64,000 nucleotides of DNA from Thermoactinomyces sp. DSM 45891 (GTDB lineage Bacteria > Bacillota > Bacilli > Thermoactinomycetales > Thermoactinomycetaceae), in NCBI RefSeq assembly GCF_900119485.1, contig NZ_FPJZ01000001.1, positions 474,053 to 538,052 of the forward strand, read 5' to 3'. The notes beneath the pieces were generated by a model. It was not told the DNA's origin, did no database searches, and saw only the letters and a program-made list of their open reading frames with translations. Both the position numbers and the translations under genes were made by a program. This document shows positions 8,542-15,577 of the stretch, in pieces (positions within the stretch are counted from its first letter, which is position 1; every line of letters begins with the position of its first letter).

Positions 8542-9609
8542 TTAGACTTTGAAAGCCATAGTGGGATCTTCTTTTGCCGCTTTTCTCTTTTTTACCTCTG
8601 CGGTGATCGCAGGAACCATTTGAAACAAATCCCCAACGATGCCATAGTGAGCAAATTGAAAAATAGGTGCATTTTCATCCTTGTTAATCGCAATGATCAC
8701 ATCCGACCCAGCCATTCCTACTGTATGTTGCACTGCTCCGGAGATTCCAATCGCGAAGTATAACTTCGGTCGCACGGTATATCCCGTCTGGCCAACTTGA
8801 TGTTCATGAGCAATCCAACCCGCATCCACACAAGCACGACTCGCTCCCACCTGCCCGCCTAACTCATCAGCCAGCTCTTTCAATAGACGGAATGGTTCAA
8901 CCCCTCCCAGCCCACGTCCTCCTGCCACGATGATCTCTGCTTCTTCTAAGTTAACAGTGCCAGTTTGCTCAATAAAGTTAACGACTTCTGTCGCAATCTG
9001 CTCTCCTTCTGTTGGGTTGGCAATGAGGACAATCTCCCCCTTCCTTTCCGGATCACGTGGTAAGGATTGAAAGACTCCTGCCCGAGCTGTTGCCATCTGA
9101 GGTCGATATTGTTTACACAGAATCGTAGCCATCATTTTCTCTGAAAAAGCCGGACGACTTGCCAATAGAAGCCGGGATGGATGCGGCTCCACATCCAATT
9201 CAGTCGTATCAGCAGTTAATCCAGTCGGAAGATGAGTAGCGATCGCTCCAGCCAAATCTCTCCCAGTTCCTGTAGCTCCAAATAGGCAAATCTCAGGCTT
9301 ATGCTCTTCGATCAGCTTTAGGGTAATGCGGCTATAAGGCCTAGTACGATAGTCCCGAAGTTCGGAACCTTGGCAAAGGAAAACACGATCTGCTCCGTAA
9401 TAGATAGCCTCCTCTGCTAGGTGCCCCACTTCATCGCCAATGACAAATGCCATTAAAGGAACTTCCAACTTGTCTGCTAATTTTTTTCCAGCACCAAGCA
9501 ACTGCCAAGATACTTTCTTCGCAATTCCATTTCGTTGCTCTACAAAAACAAGAACTCCACGATACTGAGACCAATCCGGCATCTGCTCATTGTTTTGCTC
9601 TGTTGACAT
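8542..9609 (-). CDS. fixB: Electron transfer flavoprotein alpha subunit FixB
   Basis: The 355-residue ETF-alpha family protein has an N-terminal nucleotide-binding-like domain and a C-terminal FAD domain with 'GGRGLGG' (about residue 230) and 'GQTGYTVRPKLYFAIGISGA', the FAD-binding signature. In FixABCX it carries FAD and forms a heterodimer with FixA. A strong SD (GGAGGAG) precedes the ATG. Its neighbours identify it as the bifurcating group rather than the fatty-acid beta-oxidation ETF. Confidence 0.94.
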   Translation of the reverse strand: MSTEQNNEQMPDWSQYRGVLVFVEQRNGIAKKVSWQLLGAGKKLADKLEVPLMAFVIGDEVGHLAEEAIYYGADRVFLCQGSELRDYRTRPYSRITLKLIEEHKPEICLFGATGTGRDLAGAIATHLPTGLTADTTELDVEPHPSRLLLASRPAFSEKMMATILCKQYRPQMATARAGVFQSLPRDPERKGEIVLIANPTEGEQIATEVVNFIEQTGTVNLEEAEIIVAGGRGLGGVEPFRLLKELADELGGQVGASRACVDAGWIAHEHQVGQTGYTVRPKLYFAIGISGAVQHTVGMAGSDVIIAINKDENAPIFQFAHYGIVGDLFQMVPAITAEVKKRKAAKEDPTMAFKV

Positions 9610-9622
9610 CGTTTCTCCTCCT

Positions 9623-10456
9623 TCAAGCCCAACCTAGTTTCTGAGCTAATTCACTACCCCACAACTTCTCCATCAGCTGCTCTGCTATTTGCTCGGGAGC
9701 AACACCTGCGATCTTCTCTCCATCAATTTTCCGAACCTCCGGAACCCATGTCTTACTTACAATGGTAGGGGATCCTTTTAAACCGATCTTGCTGATTTCA
9801 ATGTCAGGAAAGTCATTGGTTGTCCAGACTGTGGGCTTGAATCTCGCCGCCCGAATCATTCCCGGCATAGGAGCTCTTCGAACTTTGTTTAACTCCTTTA
9901 ACGCTGTTATCAGTACTGGAAAGGAAGTCTCAACCACTTCAATCCCGTCTTCTAACTTACGCTCCACACGAACACGGCGCTTCTCTGGATCCACATGGAT
10001 CACTTTTCCTACATAAGTAAGTTGCTCTAGATCTAAGCGACATGCAATCCCTGGACCCACCTGACCCGTATCACCATCTAGTGTCTGCTTTCCACAGAAC
10101 ACCATGTCGATGGGTCCCCACTCGTCCGCTACTTTTTCTAATGTTTTTGCTAACACATACGATGTTGCAAGAGTATCTGCTCCTGCAAATTTACGATCGG
10201 TGACCAGTACAGCCTCATCAGCCCCTAGCGAAATACATTCTTTGAGAGATTTTTCTGCAGGAGGAGGCCCCATTGTGACCACTGTAACTCGTGCTCCTAG
10301 TTCATCTTTAATCCGCAACGCTTCCTCTAATCCGTGTAAATCATAGAAGTTTACGATACTTGGAACACCTTGGCGGATTAAGGTATTCGTAACTGGATCG
10401 ATCCGGATCTCTCTACTGTCTGGAACCTGCTTGATGCAAACAACGATATGTAGCAT
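9623..10456 (-). CDS. fixA: Electron transfer flavoprotein beta subunit FixA
   Basis: A 277-residue ETF-beta protein: 'VVCIKQVPDSREIRIDP' at the start, 'GARVTVVTMGPP', and 'DGDTGQVGPGIACRLDL' near residue 130, the ETF-beta signature. In bifurcating FixAB this subunit holds the bifurcating FAD near an NADH site. It is probably the second gene of the operon, after the unknown gene at 10499-10861, and has SD GGAGGT. Confidence 0.94.
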   Translation of the reverse strand: MLHIVVCIKQVPDSREIRIDPVTNTLIRQGVPSIVNFYDLHGLEEALRIKDELGARVTVVTMGPPPAEKSLKECISLGADEAVLVTDRKFAGADTLATSYVLAKTLEKVADEWGPIDMVFCGKQTLDGDTGQVGPGIACRLDLEQLTYVGKVIHVDPEKRRVRVERKLEDGIEVVETSFPVLITALKELNKVRRAPMPGMIRAARFKPTVWTTNDFPDIEISKIGLKGSPTIVSKTWVPEVRKIDGEKIAGVAPEQIAEQLMEKLWGSELAQKLGWA

Positions 10457-10498
10457 TTGGCTACCTCCAATTTACGCATTGGGTATGAGTGGATGAAA

Positions 10499-10861
10499 TC
10501 AGGCTCGTTGCATACGAGATAAACGATTCATCTCCTGGACAAACAACTTCTTCGTTAATACATCACGCTTTGAGTGAGTTACTAAAACTTGTGATATTTT
10601 GAACGCAACCTCAAACGGGTGAAGAACATCCGTCTCAAAAAAAGGGCTCCGGTACCAAAACGGTTTCTCAGGGCAAGTTGGATAAACAGATACCTTCCAT
10701 CCTCGTTCCTGCTTTCTTTCACACCAAATAAGTGCAATTAACCAATGAGTTACTCCTTCATAGATCGCACCTTCGCCTCTAGATAACGCTCCTTTATCAT
10801 GAACGCCCATAGAGACCGCTTTCTTATCATAAAAATCCATTAAAAGGGGTAACTCGTTCAT
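10499..10861 (-). CDS. Hypothetical protein preceding fixABCX
   Basis: A 120-residue soluble basic protein with no signal peptide or membrane helix and a Trp- and Tyr-rich centre ('CERKQERGWKVSVYPTCP', 'PFWYRSPFF'). I do not recognise the family. It has a clear SD (GGAGGGAGAG) and lies 42 bp upstream of fixA on the same strand, so it is probably co-transcribed and may regulate or assist the Fix complex. That link is inference from position only. Confidence 0.65.
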   Translation of the reverse strand: MNELPLLMDFYDKKAVSMGVHDKGALSRGEGAIYEGVTHWLIALIWCERKQERGWKVSVYPTCPEKPFWYRSPFFETDVLHPFEVAFKISQVLVTHSKRDVLTKKLFVQEMNRLSRMQRA

Positions 10862-11131
10862 CCGCTCTCCCTCCGATCAAACATAATAATCGCTATAACC
10901 ATACTATTCAGTTTTTAGTTGATTAATTCAACCATAAACCCTACTACTAGCTTTGATCAAAAGGTACAAAGAATAAAGGAAACAGTTTATTCACTTGATA
11001 TGTTTCCTATTGAAGGGAGATTCAGGCACACACTATACATCTATTTTACACTAAATGAACGCTATAATTAACAGAAGATATCATTATTTTAGAATTAGCA
11101 GTTTATAGTTCTGATTAGAGGGGATAAAAAA
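10862..11131. other. Intergenic region between obg and the fix operon
   Basis: AT-rich, no ORF. It contains a short hairpin (AGGAAACA...TGTTTCCT, about 10978-11009) and should hold the promoter for the fix operon on the minus strand. No promoter stands out clearly. Confidence 0.5.
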
Positions 11132-11156
11132 GGGCTATCCCACATTGGAATAGCCC
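11132..11156 (-). terminator. Terminator of the obg transcript
   Basis: GGGCTAT-CC / GG-AATAGCCC stem with one bulged base, followed on the minus strand by a run of six T, 14 bp after the obg stop. Confidence 0.8.
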
Positions 11157-11169
11157 ATCTCCTTATGAA

Positions 11170-12480
11170 TCAATCAACGTAGTCCAGGTTTTCCGTAAAC
11201 TCAAACTCCATCTCACCGATTCGAATCGTGCTTCCTTCTTCCGCACCACGTTGCCGCAACTCGGCTTCCACACCCATATCTTTCATAATTTTACTAAAAC
11301 GCATCAGTCCGTCATGATAATTAAAGTTTGTCATCAGGATTAATTTTTCAATCTGGGTTCCCTCTATAACAAAAACTTCATTTTCTCTTCGGATCGTAAA
11401 TGGAACTTCTGGTGCTTCAGATTTATACAGTTTACGCCCTACTGGTCCAGTTGAAACTTCCTCCGGTTGATTGGCAATCTCTTCTTCGACTTTGTCTAAC
11501 AGATTAGCAGCGGCAAACAATAGCTCACGGAGTCCCTTCTTTGTCACAGAAGAAATAGGGAAAATAGGCACATCTTTGCCTAACTGCTCCTTGAAAAACT
11601 CCAACTGCTCCTCCGCATCTGGAAGATCCATCTTATTCGCCGCGATGATCTGTGGGCGCTTTTCCAGATCCTGATTATATAGAACTAGCTCTTTATTAAT
11701 TTGCAGGTAATCTTCGTATGGATCTCTACCTTCTGAGCCTGCCATATCAATCACATGGATGATCACTTTCGTACGCTCCACATGGCGTAAGAATTGGTGT
11801 CCGAGTCCAACTCCCTCATGAGCCCCTTCGATCAAACCCGGGAGGTCTGCCATGACAAAACTACGACCATCTTCTACCTGAACCACTCCTAAGTTAGGAG
11901 CAATCGTGGTAAAGTGATAAGCTCCAATTTTCGGACGAGCGGCAGAAACGACAGAAAGCATCGTGGATTTCCCAACACTTGGGTAGCCAACTAGTCCAAT
12001 ATCAGCAAGTAGCTTCAATTCTAATTCAATCCAACGCTCTACTCCTGGCTCACCGTTTTCCGATATCGCAGGGGCTGGGTTGACTGGCGTAGCAAATCGC
12101 ATATTTCCTTTTCCGCCACGCCCACCTTTTACGATGACCGCTTCTTGACCGTGTGCCACTAAGTCAGCAATCAACTCTCCTGTTTCGGCATCTCGCACTA
12201 CAGTACCTGGAGGCACCCTTACAATTTTATCATCTGCACTTGCCCCATGCTGTGCCTTACTACGTCCTGGTTCGCCTGGTTCGGCCTTAAAGTGACGTTG
12301 GTAACGAAAATCCATCAATGTACGCAGACCTTCGTCTACTCGGAAGATGATATCGCCACCGTTACCTCCGTCGCCACCAGCTGGTCCACCATTCGGGACA
12401 TATTTTTCACGACGAAAGGCAACTTGCCCACGACCGCCATCTCCGCCTTTTACATAAATCTTGACCTGATCTACAAACAC
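11170..12480 (-). CDS. obg: Obg GTPase (ribosome assembly / sporulation)
   Basis: The complete Obg/CgtA architecture is visible: a glycine-rich Obg fold (residues 1-155), a G domain with 'GYPSVGKST' (about 165), 'ADLPGLIEGAHEG' and 'NKMDLPD', and a C-terminal OCT domain. It binds the large ribosomal subunit and links to the stress and Spo0 pathways in Bacillus. The GTG at 12480 (reading MFVDQVK) is preferred to the GTG at 12489 because AGGACGG is then about 8 bp away and it matches the Bacillus N-terminus; the protein is about 436 residues. It follows spo0B, the conserved Bacillales order. Confidence 0.96.
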   Translation of the reverse strand: MFVDQVKIYVKGGDGGRGQVAFRREKYVPNGGPAGGDGGNGGDIIFRVDEGLRTLMDFRYQRHFKAEPGEPGRSKAQHGASADDKIVRVPPGTVVRDAETGELIADLVAHGQEAVIVKGGRGGKGNMRFATPVNPAPAISENGEPGVERWIELELKLLADIGLVGYPSVGKSTMLSVVSAARPKIGAYHFTTIAPNLGVVQVEDGRSFVMADLPGLIEGAHEGVGLGHQFLRHVERTKVIIHVIDMAGSEGRDPYEDYLQINKELVLYNQDLEKRPQIIAANKMDLPDAEEQLEFFKEQLGKDVPIFPISSVTKKGLRELLFAAANLLDKVEEEIANQPEEVSTGPVGRKLYKSEAPEVPFTIRRENEVFVIEGTQIEKLILMTNFNYHDGLMRFSKIMKDMGVEAELRQRGAEEGSTIRIGEMEFEFTENLDYVD

Positions 12481-12505
12481 TTTCTTCACCGTCCTATGTA
12501 CAGTG

Positions 12506-13231
12506 TCACCAAATATGCTGGATCATCATTCTCTGTTTTTTTCTAGAAAGGGAAATTTTCCCTCCTAATTTACTAACTCGTTCTTCTAAACGATCCCAAG
12601 CATCCGTTACAGGAAGCACAATCCTCTTATGATCATAATCGAATACTTCAAATGTCACATATACAACTTGCTCCTCTTCCGATAAAGTAAGCTGTATTTG
12701 CGCCCAATCATACTTACCTTGTCCAACCTGATCGAACCAATCCGCTACACTTTTAATCATCTGTAGCAAATCCTCTTCTTCGGGTAAGGAGATGCGAATA
12801 TCTTTGCTGATATCTACATGCCACTTCCAGTTAGTATGCTCGACCCCGATGGTCAAAAGAAAAGTCGCTAATAAAGGGGACTGAAACACACCAATGTGCT
12901 TCTCTTTATTTACGTCTTCTGCTAATTTTTTTAGATATCTATAATGTTCTTCTTCTTTCTTCATCTGGAGAAAAAAGATCATCATCTGTATATGATTTGC
13001 CCAATCATGGCGAATTCGACTCAAAATTTTTTTCAGTTTCTCTGCTTGGGCCGTCTCTCTCTTGGTTTCGAGCTTATATCGAATCATAAAAGCACCCAAA
13101 AGCCAGCTTAAGAGTGCCAGGGTAAGGTACACTAAATCCACCCAACTCTCCCAAGTTACGATCGTCCAACTTATGAATACTATACCCAATGGTAAAAAAG
13201 GCAAAATGATCTCTTTCATTCGCTCTACCAA
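12506..13231 (-). CDS. spo0B: Sporulation phosphotransferase Spo0B with N-terminal membrane anchor
   Basis: The 241-residue protein is placed exactly as spo0B in Bacillus, between rpmA and obg. It carries the phospho-acceptor helix 'ILSRIRHDWANHIQMM' (His at about residue 74), equivalent to the His of the Spo0F-Spo0B-Spo0A phosphorelay, followed by a degenerate kinase-like C-terminal domain. Unlike the soluble 192-residue B. subtilis protein, it has two hydrophobic helices in residues 8-50, predicting membrane attachment. The start is a TTG after AGGAG; an ATG four codons in is possible. Confidence 0.85.
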   Translation of the reverse strand: MVERMKEIILPFLPLGIVFISWTIVTWESWVDLVYLTLALLSWLLGAFMIRYKLETKRETAQAEKLKKILSRIRHDWANHIQMMIFFLQMKKEEEHYRYLKKLAEDVNKEKHIGVFQSPLLATFLLTIGVEHTNWKWHVDISKDIRISLPEEEDLLQMIKSVADWFDQVGQGKYDWAQIQLTLSEEEQVVYVTFEVFDYDHKRIVLPVTDAWDRLEERVSKLGGKISLSRKKQRMMIQHIW

Positions 13232-13389
13232 GATCGCCCGTCTCCTCTCAACTACTCTATACTCTCAAAGCTTGTACATGTAAAAAATTGTACTCTAAAT
13301 TTACAATATTCGCCACAATACAAAGCAAATAAATCGAAATATAGCAAGGAGAGTTAGATTTTGTCGAGAAGAATCAAGAGAAATGAAAA

Positions 13390-13413
13390 ACCCTGACCGT
13401 TCTAGGCCAGGGT
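13390..13413 (-). terminator. Terminator after rpmA
   Basis: ACCCTGACC / GGCCAGGGT stem (one mismatch) followed on the minus strand by TTTTTCATTT. It lies just downstream of the rpmA stop and separates the ribosomal operon from spo0B-obg. Confidence 0.75.
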
Positions 13414-13427
13414 AATATTCCGAACCA

Positions 13428-13736
13428 TTAAGCTTGAGTAGCAACTACTTCTTGCTCAACTGTTGGATAAATGCTTACACGTTTGCGGTCACGACCCAAA
13501 CGCTCAAACTTCACAACGCCGCTTGCTGTTGCAAACAAGGTATCATCTCCACCACGTCCAACGTTTTGACCTGGATAGATCTTGGTACCACGTTGACGAA
13601 CTAAGATGTTCCCAGCAAGTACGAACTGACCATCAGCACGCTTCACACCAAGACGCTTGGATCTACTGTCACGACCGTTCTTTGTAGAACCTACCCCTTT
13701 TTTCGATGCGAAGGCTTGTAGATTTAGTTTAAGCAT
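13428..13736 (-). CDS. rpmA: 50S ribosomal protein L27 precursor
   Basis: The sequence 'SKKGVGSTKNGRDSRSKRLG' identifies bL27. It bears the Firmicutes N-terminal extension 'MLKLNLQAFA', which must be removed by the protease Prp, encoded next door, before the protein works at the peptidyl-transferase centre. The ATG at 13736 is chosen because AGGTGG lies 5 bp upstream; the in-frame GTG at 13745 overlaps that SD. The precursor is 102 residues and the predicted mature form begins at Ser11. Confidence 0.97.
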   Translation of the reverse strand: MLKLNLQAFASKKGVGSTKNGRDSRSKRLGVKRADGQFVLAGNILVRQRGTKIYPGQNVGRGGDDTLFATASGVVKFERLGRDRKRVSIYPTVEQEVVATQA

Positions 13737-13763
13737 GTATTCCACCTCTTTTCGATTATGAGT

Positions 13764-14093
13764 TTATTTGTTAATCCATCTCACGTATTGTGGATACGAA
13801 TCAGCAATATCTTTGAGCGAAATCACCATAGCTTCGACAAGCAAGTCAATCTTCTGTTCCACTTCAAGAGCAAGTCCTTCTGGAACCTGAAGATCTACTC
13901 TTCCACGACCATCATGCGGTTGATGTACCCTCACACCTGTTAAGATCTCGATGGCATTTACCTGTCCATACACAATGCCTGAAACGGCTGCACAAACAAT
14001 ATCAGACCCTTGCTCTGCAAATCTAGCGTGACCGGTTACAAGTACTCGCTTAGCCCCGCCATGGTTATCTCGTTCAATCCGTATTCGAATCAT
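13764..14093 (-). CDS. prp: Ribosomal-processing cysteine protease Prp
   Basis: The 109-residue Prp family protein has the catalytic pair at His22 ('VTGHARF') and Cys34 ('DIVCAAVS'), the same positions as described for the staphylococcal enzyme. It cleaves the N-terminal extension of L27. It sits between rplU and rpmA, and its ATG overlaps the stop region of rplU, so it is co-transcribed with its substrate. Confidence 0.95.
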   Translation of the reverse strand: MIRIRIERDNHGGAKRVLVTGHARFAEQGSDIVCAAVSGIVYGQVNAIEILTGVRVHQPHDGRGRVDLQVPEGLALEVEQKIDLLVEAMVISLKDIADSYPQYVRWINK

Positions 14094-14404
14094 TAAGCTT
14101 CAATGTTTTCGATTACGACTTTAGTAAATGGCTGACGATGGCCTTGTTTTTTCTTATAATTTTTCTTCGGCTTGTATTTGAACACCGTGATTTTTTTACC
14201 ACGACCGTGTTTTACCACTTTACCGGTTACTTTTGCATTTGCAACGATTGGAGAACCGACAACCGTTTCACCGTTTTTGTTAACGAGAAGAACTTTGTCA
14301 AAAGTTACTACTTCACCTTCAGCTGCTTCCAACTTCTCGATGAATAGAACTCCGTCTTTCTCCACACGATATTGTTTACCACCAGTTTCGATCAAAGCGT
14401 ACAT
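14093..14404 (-). CDS. rplU: 50S ribosomal protein L21
   Basis: At 103 residues it has the full bL21 length, with 'MYALIETGGKQYRVEKDG' at the start and 'KVVKHGRGKKITVFKYKPKK' / 'KKQGHRQPFTKV' at the end, the rRNA-binding signature. It is the first gene of the rplU-prp-rpmA operon, preceded by a long leader and a strong promoter. Confidence 0.98.
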   Translation of the reverse strand: MYALIETGGKQYRVEKDGVLFIEKLEAAEGEVVTFDKVLLVNKNGETVVGSPIVANAKVTGKVVKHGRGKKITVFKYKPKKNYKKKQGHRQPFTKVVIENIEA

Positions 14405-14520
14405 AGTTTACCCTCCTCTTTATCAGGACTCGCCAAGGTACGGAAAGGGTATACGCCCTATTTACAATCCGATCCTGCGCGGTATCGTTAGCGTTACACA
14501 AATCGAACGCTTAACATACA
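14405..14520 (-). promoter_or_regulatory. 5' leader of rplU (probable L21 leader autoregulatory RNA)
   Basis: About 115 nt separate the promoter from the rplU ATG, with GC-richer complementary segments (CGTACCTTGGCGAG, AGGGCGTATACCCT). Firmicutes rplU operons carry the L21_leader RNA in this position, controlling expression by ribosomal protein binding. Identity is inferred from position and length; I did not match the consensus base by base. Confidence 0.5.
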
Positions 14521-14526
14521 AGCGAT

Positions 14527-14555
14527 ATCTTACCACAGCTGGTCCTTAGTGTCAA
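14527..14555 (-). promoter_or_regulatory. Sigma-A promoter of the rplU operon
   Basis: On the minus strand TTGACA (14555-14550), a 17-bp spacer and TAAGAT (14532-14527): a near-consensus vegetative promoter. Confidence 0.85.
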
Positions 14556-14572
14556 ACGGTCTTATACTGGAG

Positions 14573-15001
14573 TCAACTCATAGATATACTATAGGAAACA
14601 ATGAACAAAGCGATACTGACAGTAAGCAAAATGATCGTTCCTTTCGTCATCCAAGAGCTAAATCTAGCTAATGAAGCCAGATGGTTTACGAATGCATAAG
14701 CAACCGAACAAATAAGTCCCGTAATGGCAAAATCCCATTGCCCGATTATGCACGCCGATAAAACACCTCCTATAGCATGTAAGACATAAGATGCAATCCG
14801 CGAGTATCTCCTTGTCTTACTTGCTATCCAATCGGCTAGTAATGATACTGGTAACGCATAGATAAAGTAAAATGGGTATACATACAGGGATAAAAAGAAG
14901 ATCGAATCAAGAGAAGAAAAATAGCTTCCTGGACTAGTTATAACCAACACCGTAACAAGCGATAGAAGCAGCGAAACAAATAGCTTTCTAACGAACATCA
15001 T
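14573..15001 (-). CDS. Hypothetical membrane protein
   Basis: A 142-residue hydrophobic protein with about four transmembrane helices (near residues 7-25, 35-58, 70-100, 118-140) and short basic loops such as 'SKTRRYSRIA'. No family recognised. SD AGGAGG-like (AAGGAGGAAA) just upstream of the ATG supports translation. It lies upstream of the rplU promoter on the same strand. Confidence 0.6.
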   Translation of the reverse strand: MMFVRKLFVSLLLSLVTVLVITSPGSYFSSLDSIFFLSLYVYPFYFIYALPVSLLADWIASKTRRYSRIASYVLHAIGGVLSACIIGQWDFAITGLICSVAYAFVNHLASLARFSSWMTKGTIILLTVSIALFIVSYSISMS

Positions 15002-15237
15002 TTTCCTCCTTCAACATTTCCACATCTTTAGGGATCCGTTTCATTGAATGGTTAAAAGCCATCTTTTATTTATATTTTAAACATTTATAATCAATTATCT
15101 ATTAAAATATTACACGTTTATTATACAATGGAATGGAGCAGATTCGCCTCAGTATAAAAAACTGATAATTCTCGAATCAACATAATATCGAATCTGCTCG
15201 CATAATCCATAATATCTCTACAACAATTGAATAAGTG

Positions 15238-15412
15238 AAAACAGGTTCCTTGAATCATGTATGTTCAAGGATGAAAAGGGAAGCTCGGTGCAAATCCGAC
15301 ACGGTCCCGCCACTGTAAAAGGGGAGTCAGACACAAACAACCACCACTGATCCGTCAGGATTGGGAAGGTGTGTTCTGATGAAGATCCTAAGTCAGGAGA
15401 CCTGCCTGTTTT
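15238..15412 (+). promoter_or_regulatory. Cobalamin (B12) riboswitch
   Basis: All hallmark segments are in order: AACAGGTTCC, AAAAGGGAAGCTCGGTGCAA, the central core CCGCCACTGTAAAAGGGGAG, GGGAAGG, GATGAAGATCC and the B12 box AGTCAGGAGACCTGCC (15391-15406). It is followed by a terminator-based expression platform and metE. Known logic: when cobalamin is available, expression of the B12-independent methionine synthase is shut off. Confidence 0.95.
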
Positions 15413-15453
15413 GACAACACTGCAAGACCTACGGGAGATAGGGAGGTGTTAGA

Positions 15454-15576
15454 ATGACTATTAGGTGGAGACTCTGTGCATCTCTGCCCTCACTAGGCAT
15501 CTCTAACGTTTCATTTCAACTGTTAGAGATGTTTTTTGCGTGCGCTAGGAAATACGTATCATATGGGGGACATTGA
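15454..15576 (+). CDS. Possible 40-codon leader ORF between riboswitch and metE
   Basis: An ATG 6 bp after GGGAGGTG opens a 40-codon frame that runs through the terminator hairpin and ends with TGA at 15574-15576, one base before the metE ATG at 15578. Both SD strength and the stop/start adjacency are suggestive, but codon use and composition give no sign of a conserved peptide. It could be fortuitous. Confidence 0.25.
   Translation: MTIRWRLCASLPSLGISNVSFQLLEMFFACARKYVSYGGH
15498..15537 (+). terminator. Riboswitch-controlled intrinsic terminator upstream of metE
   Basis: CATCTCTAAC (15498-15507) pairs perfectly with GTTAGAGATG (15522-15531), followed by TTTTTT. The left arm's TCTAAC can alternatively pair with GTTAGA at 15448-15453, a plausible antiterminator. 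Confidence 0.85.
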
Positions 15577-15577
15577 G

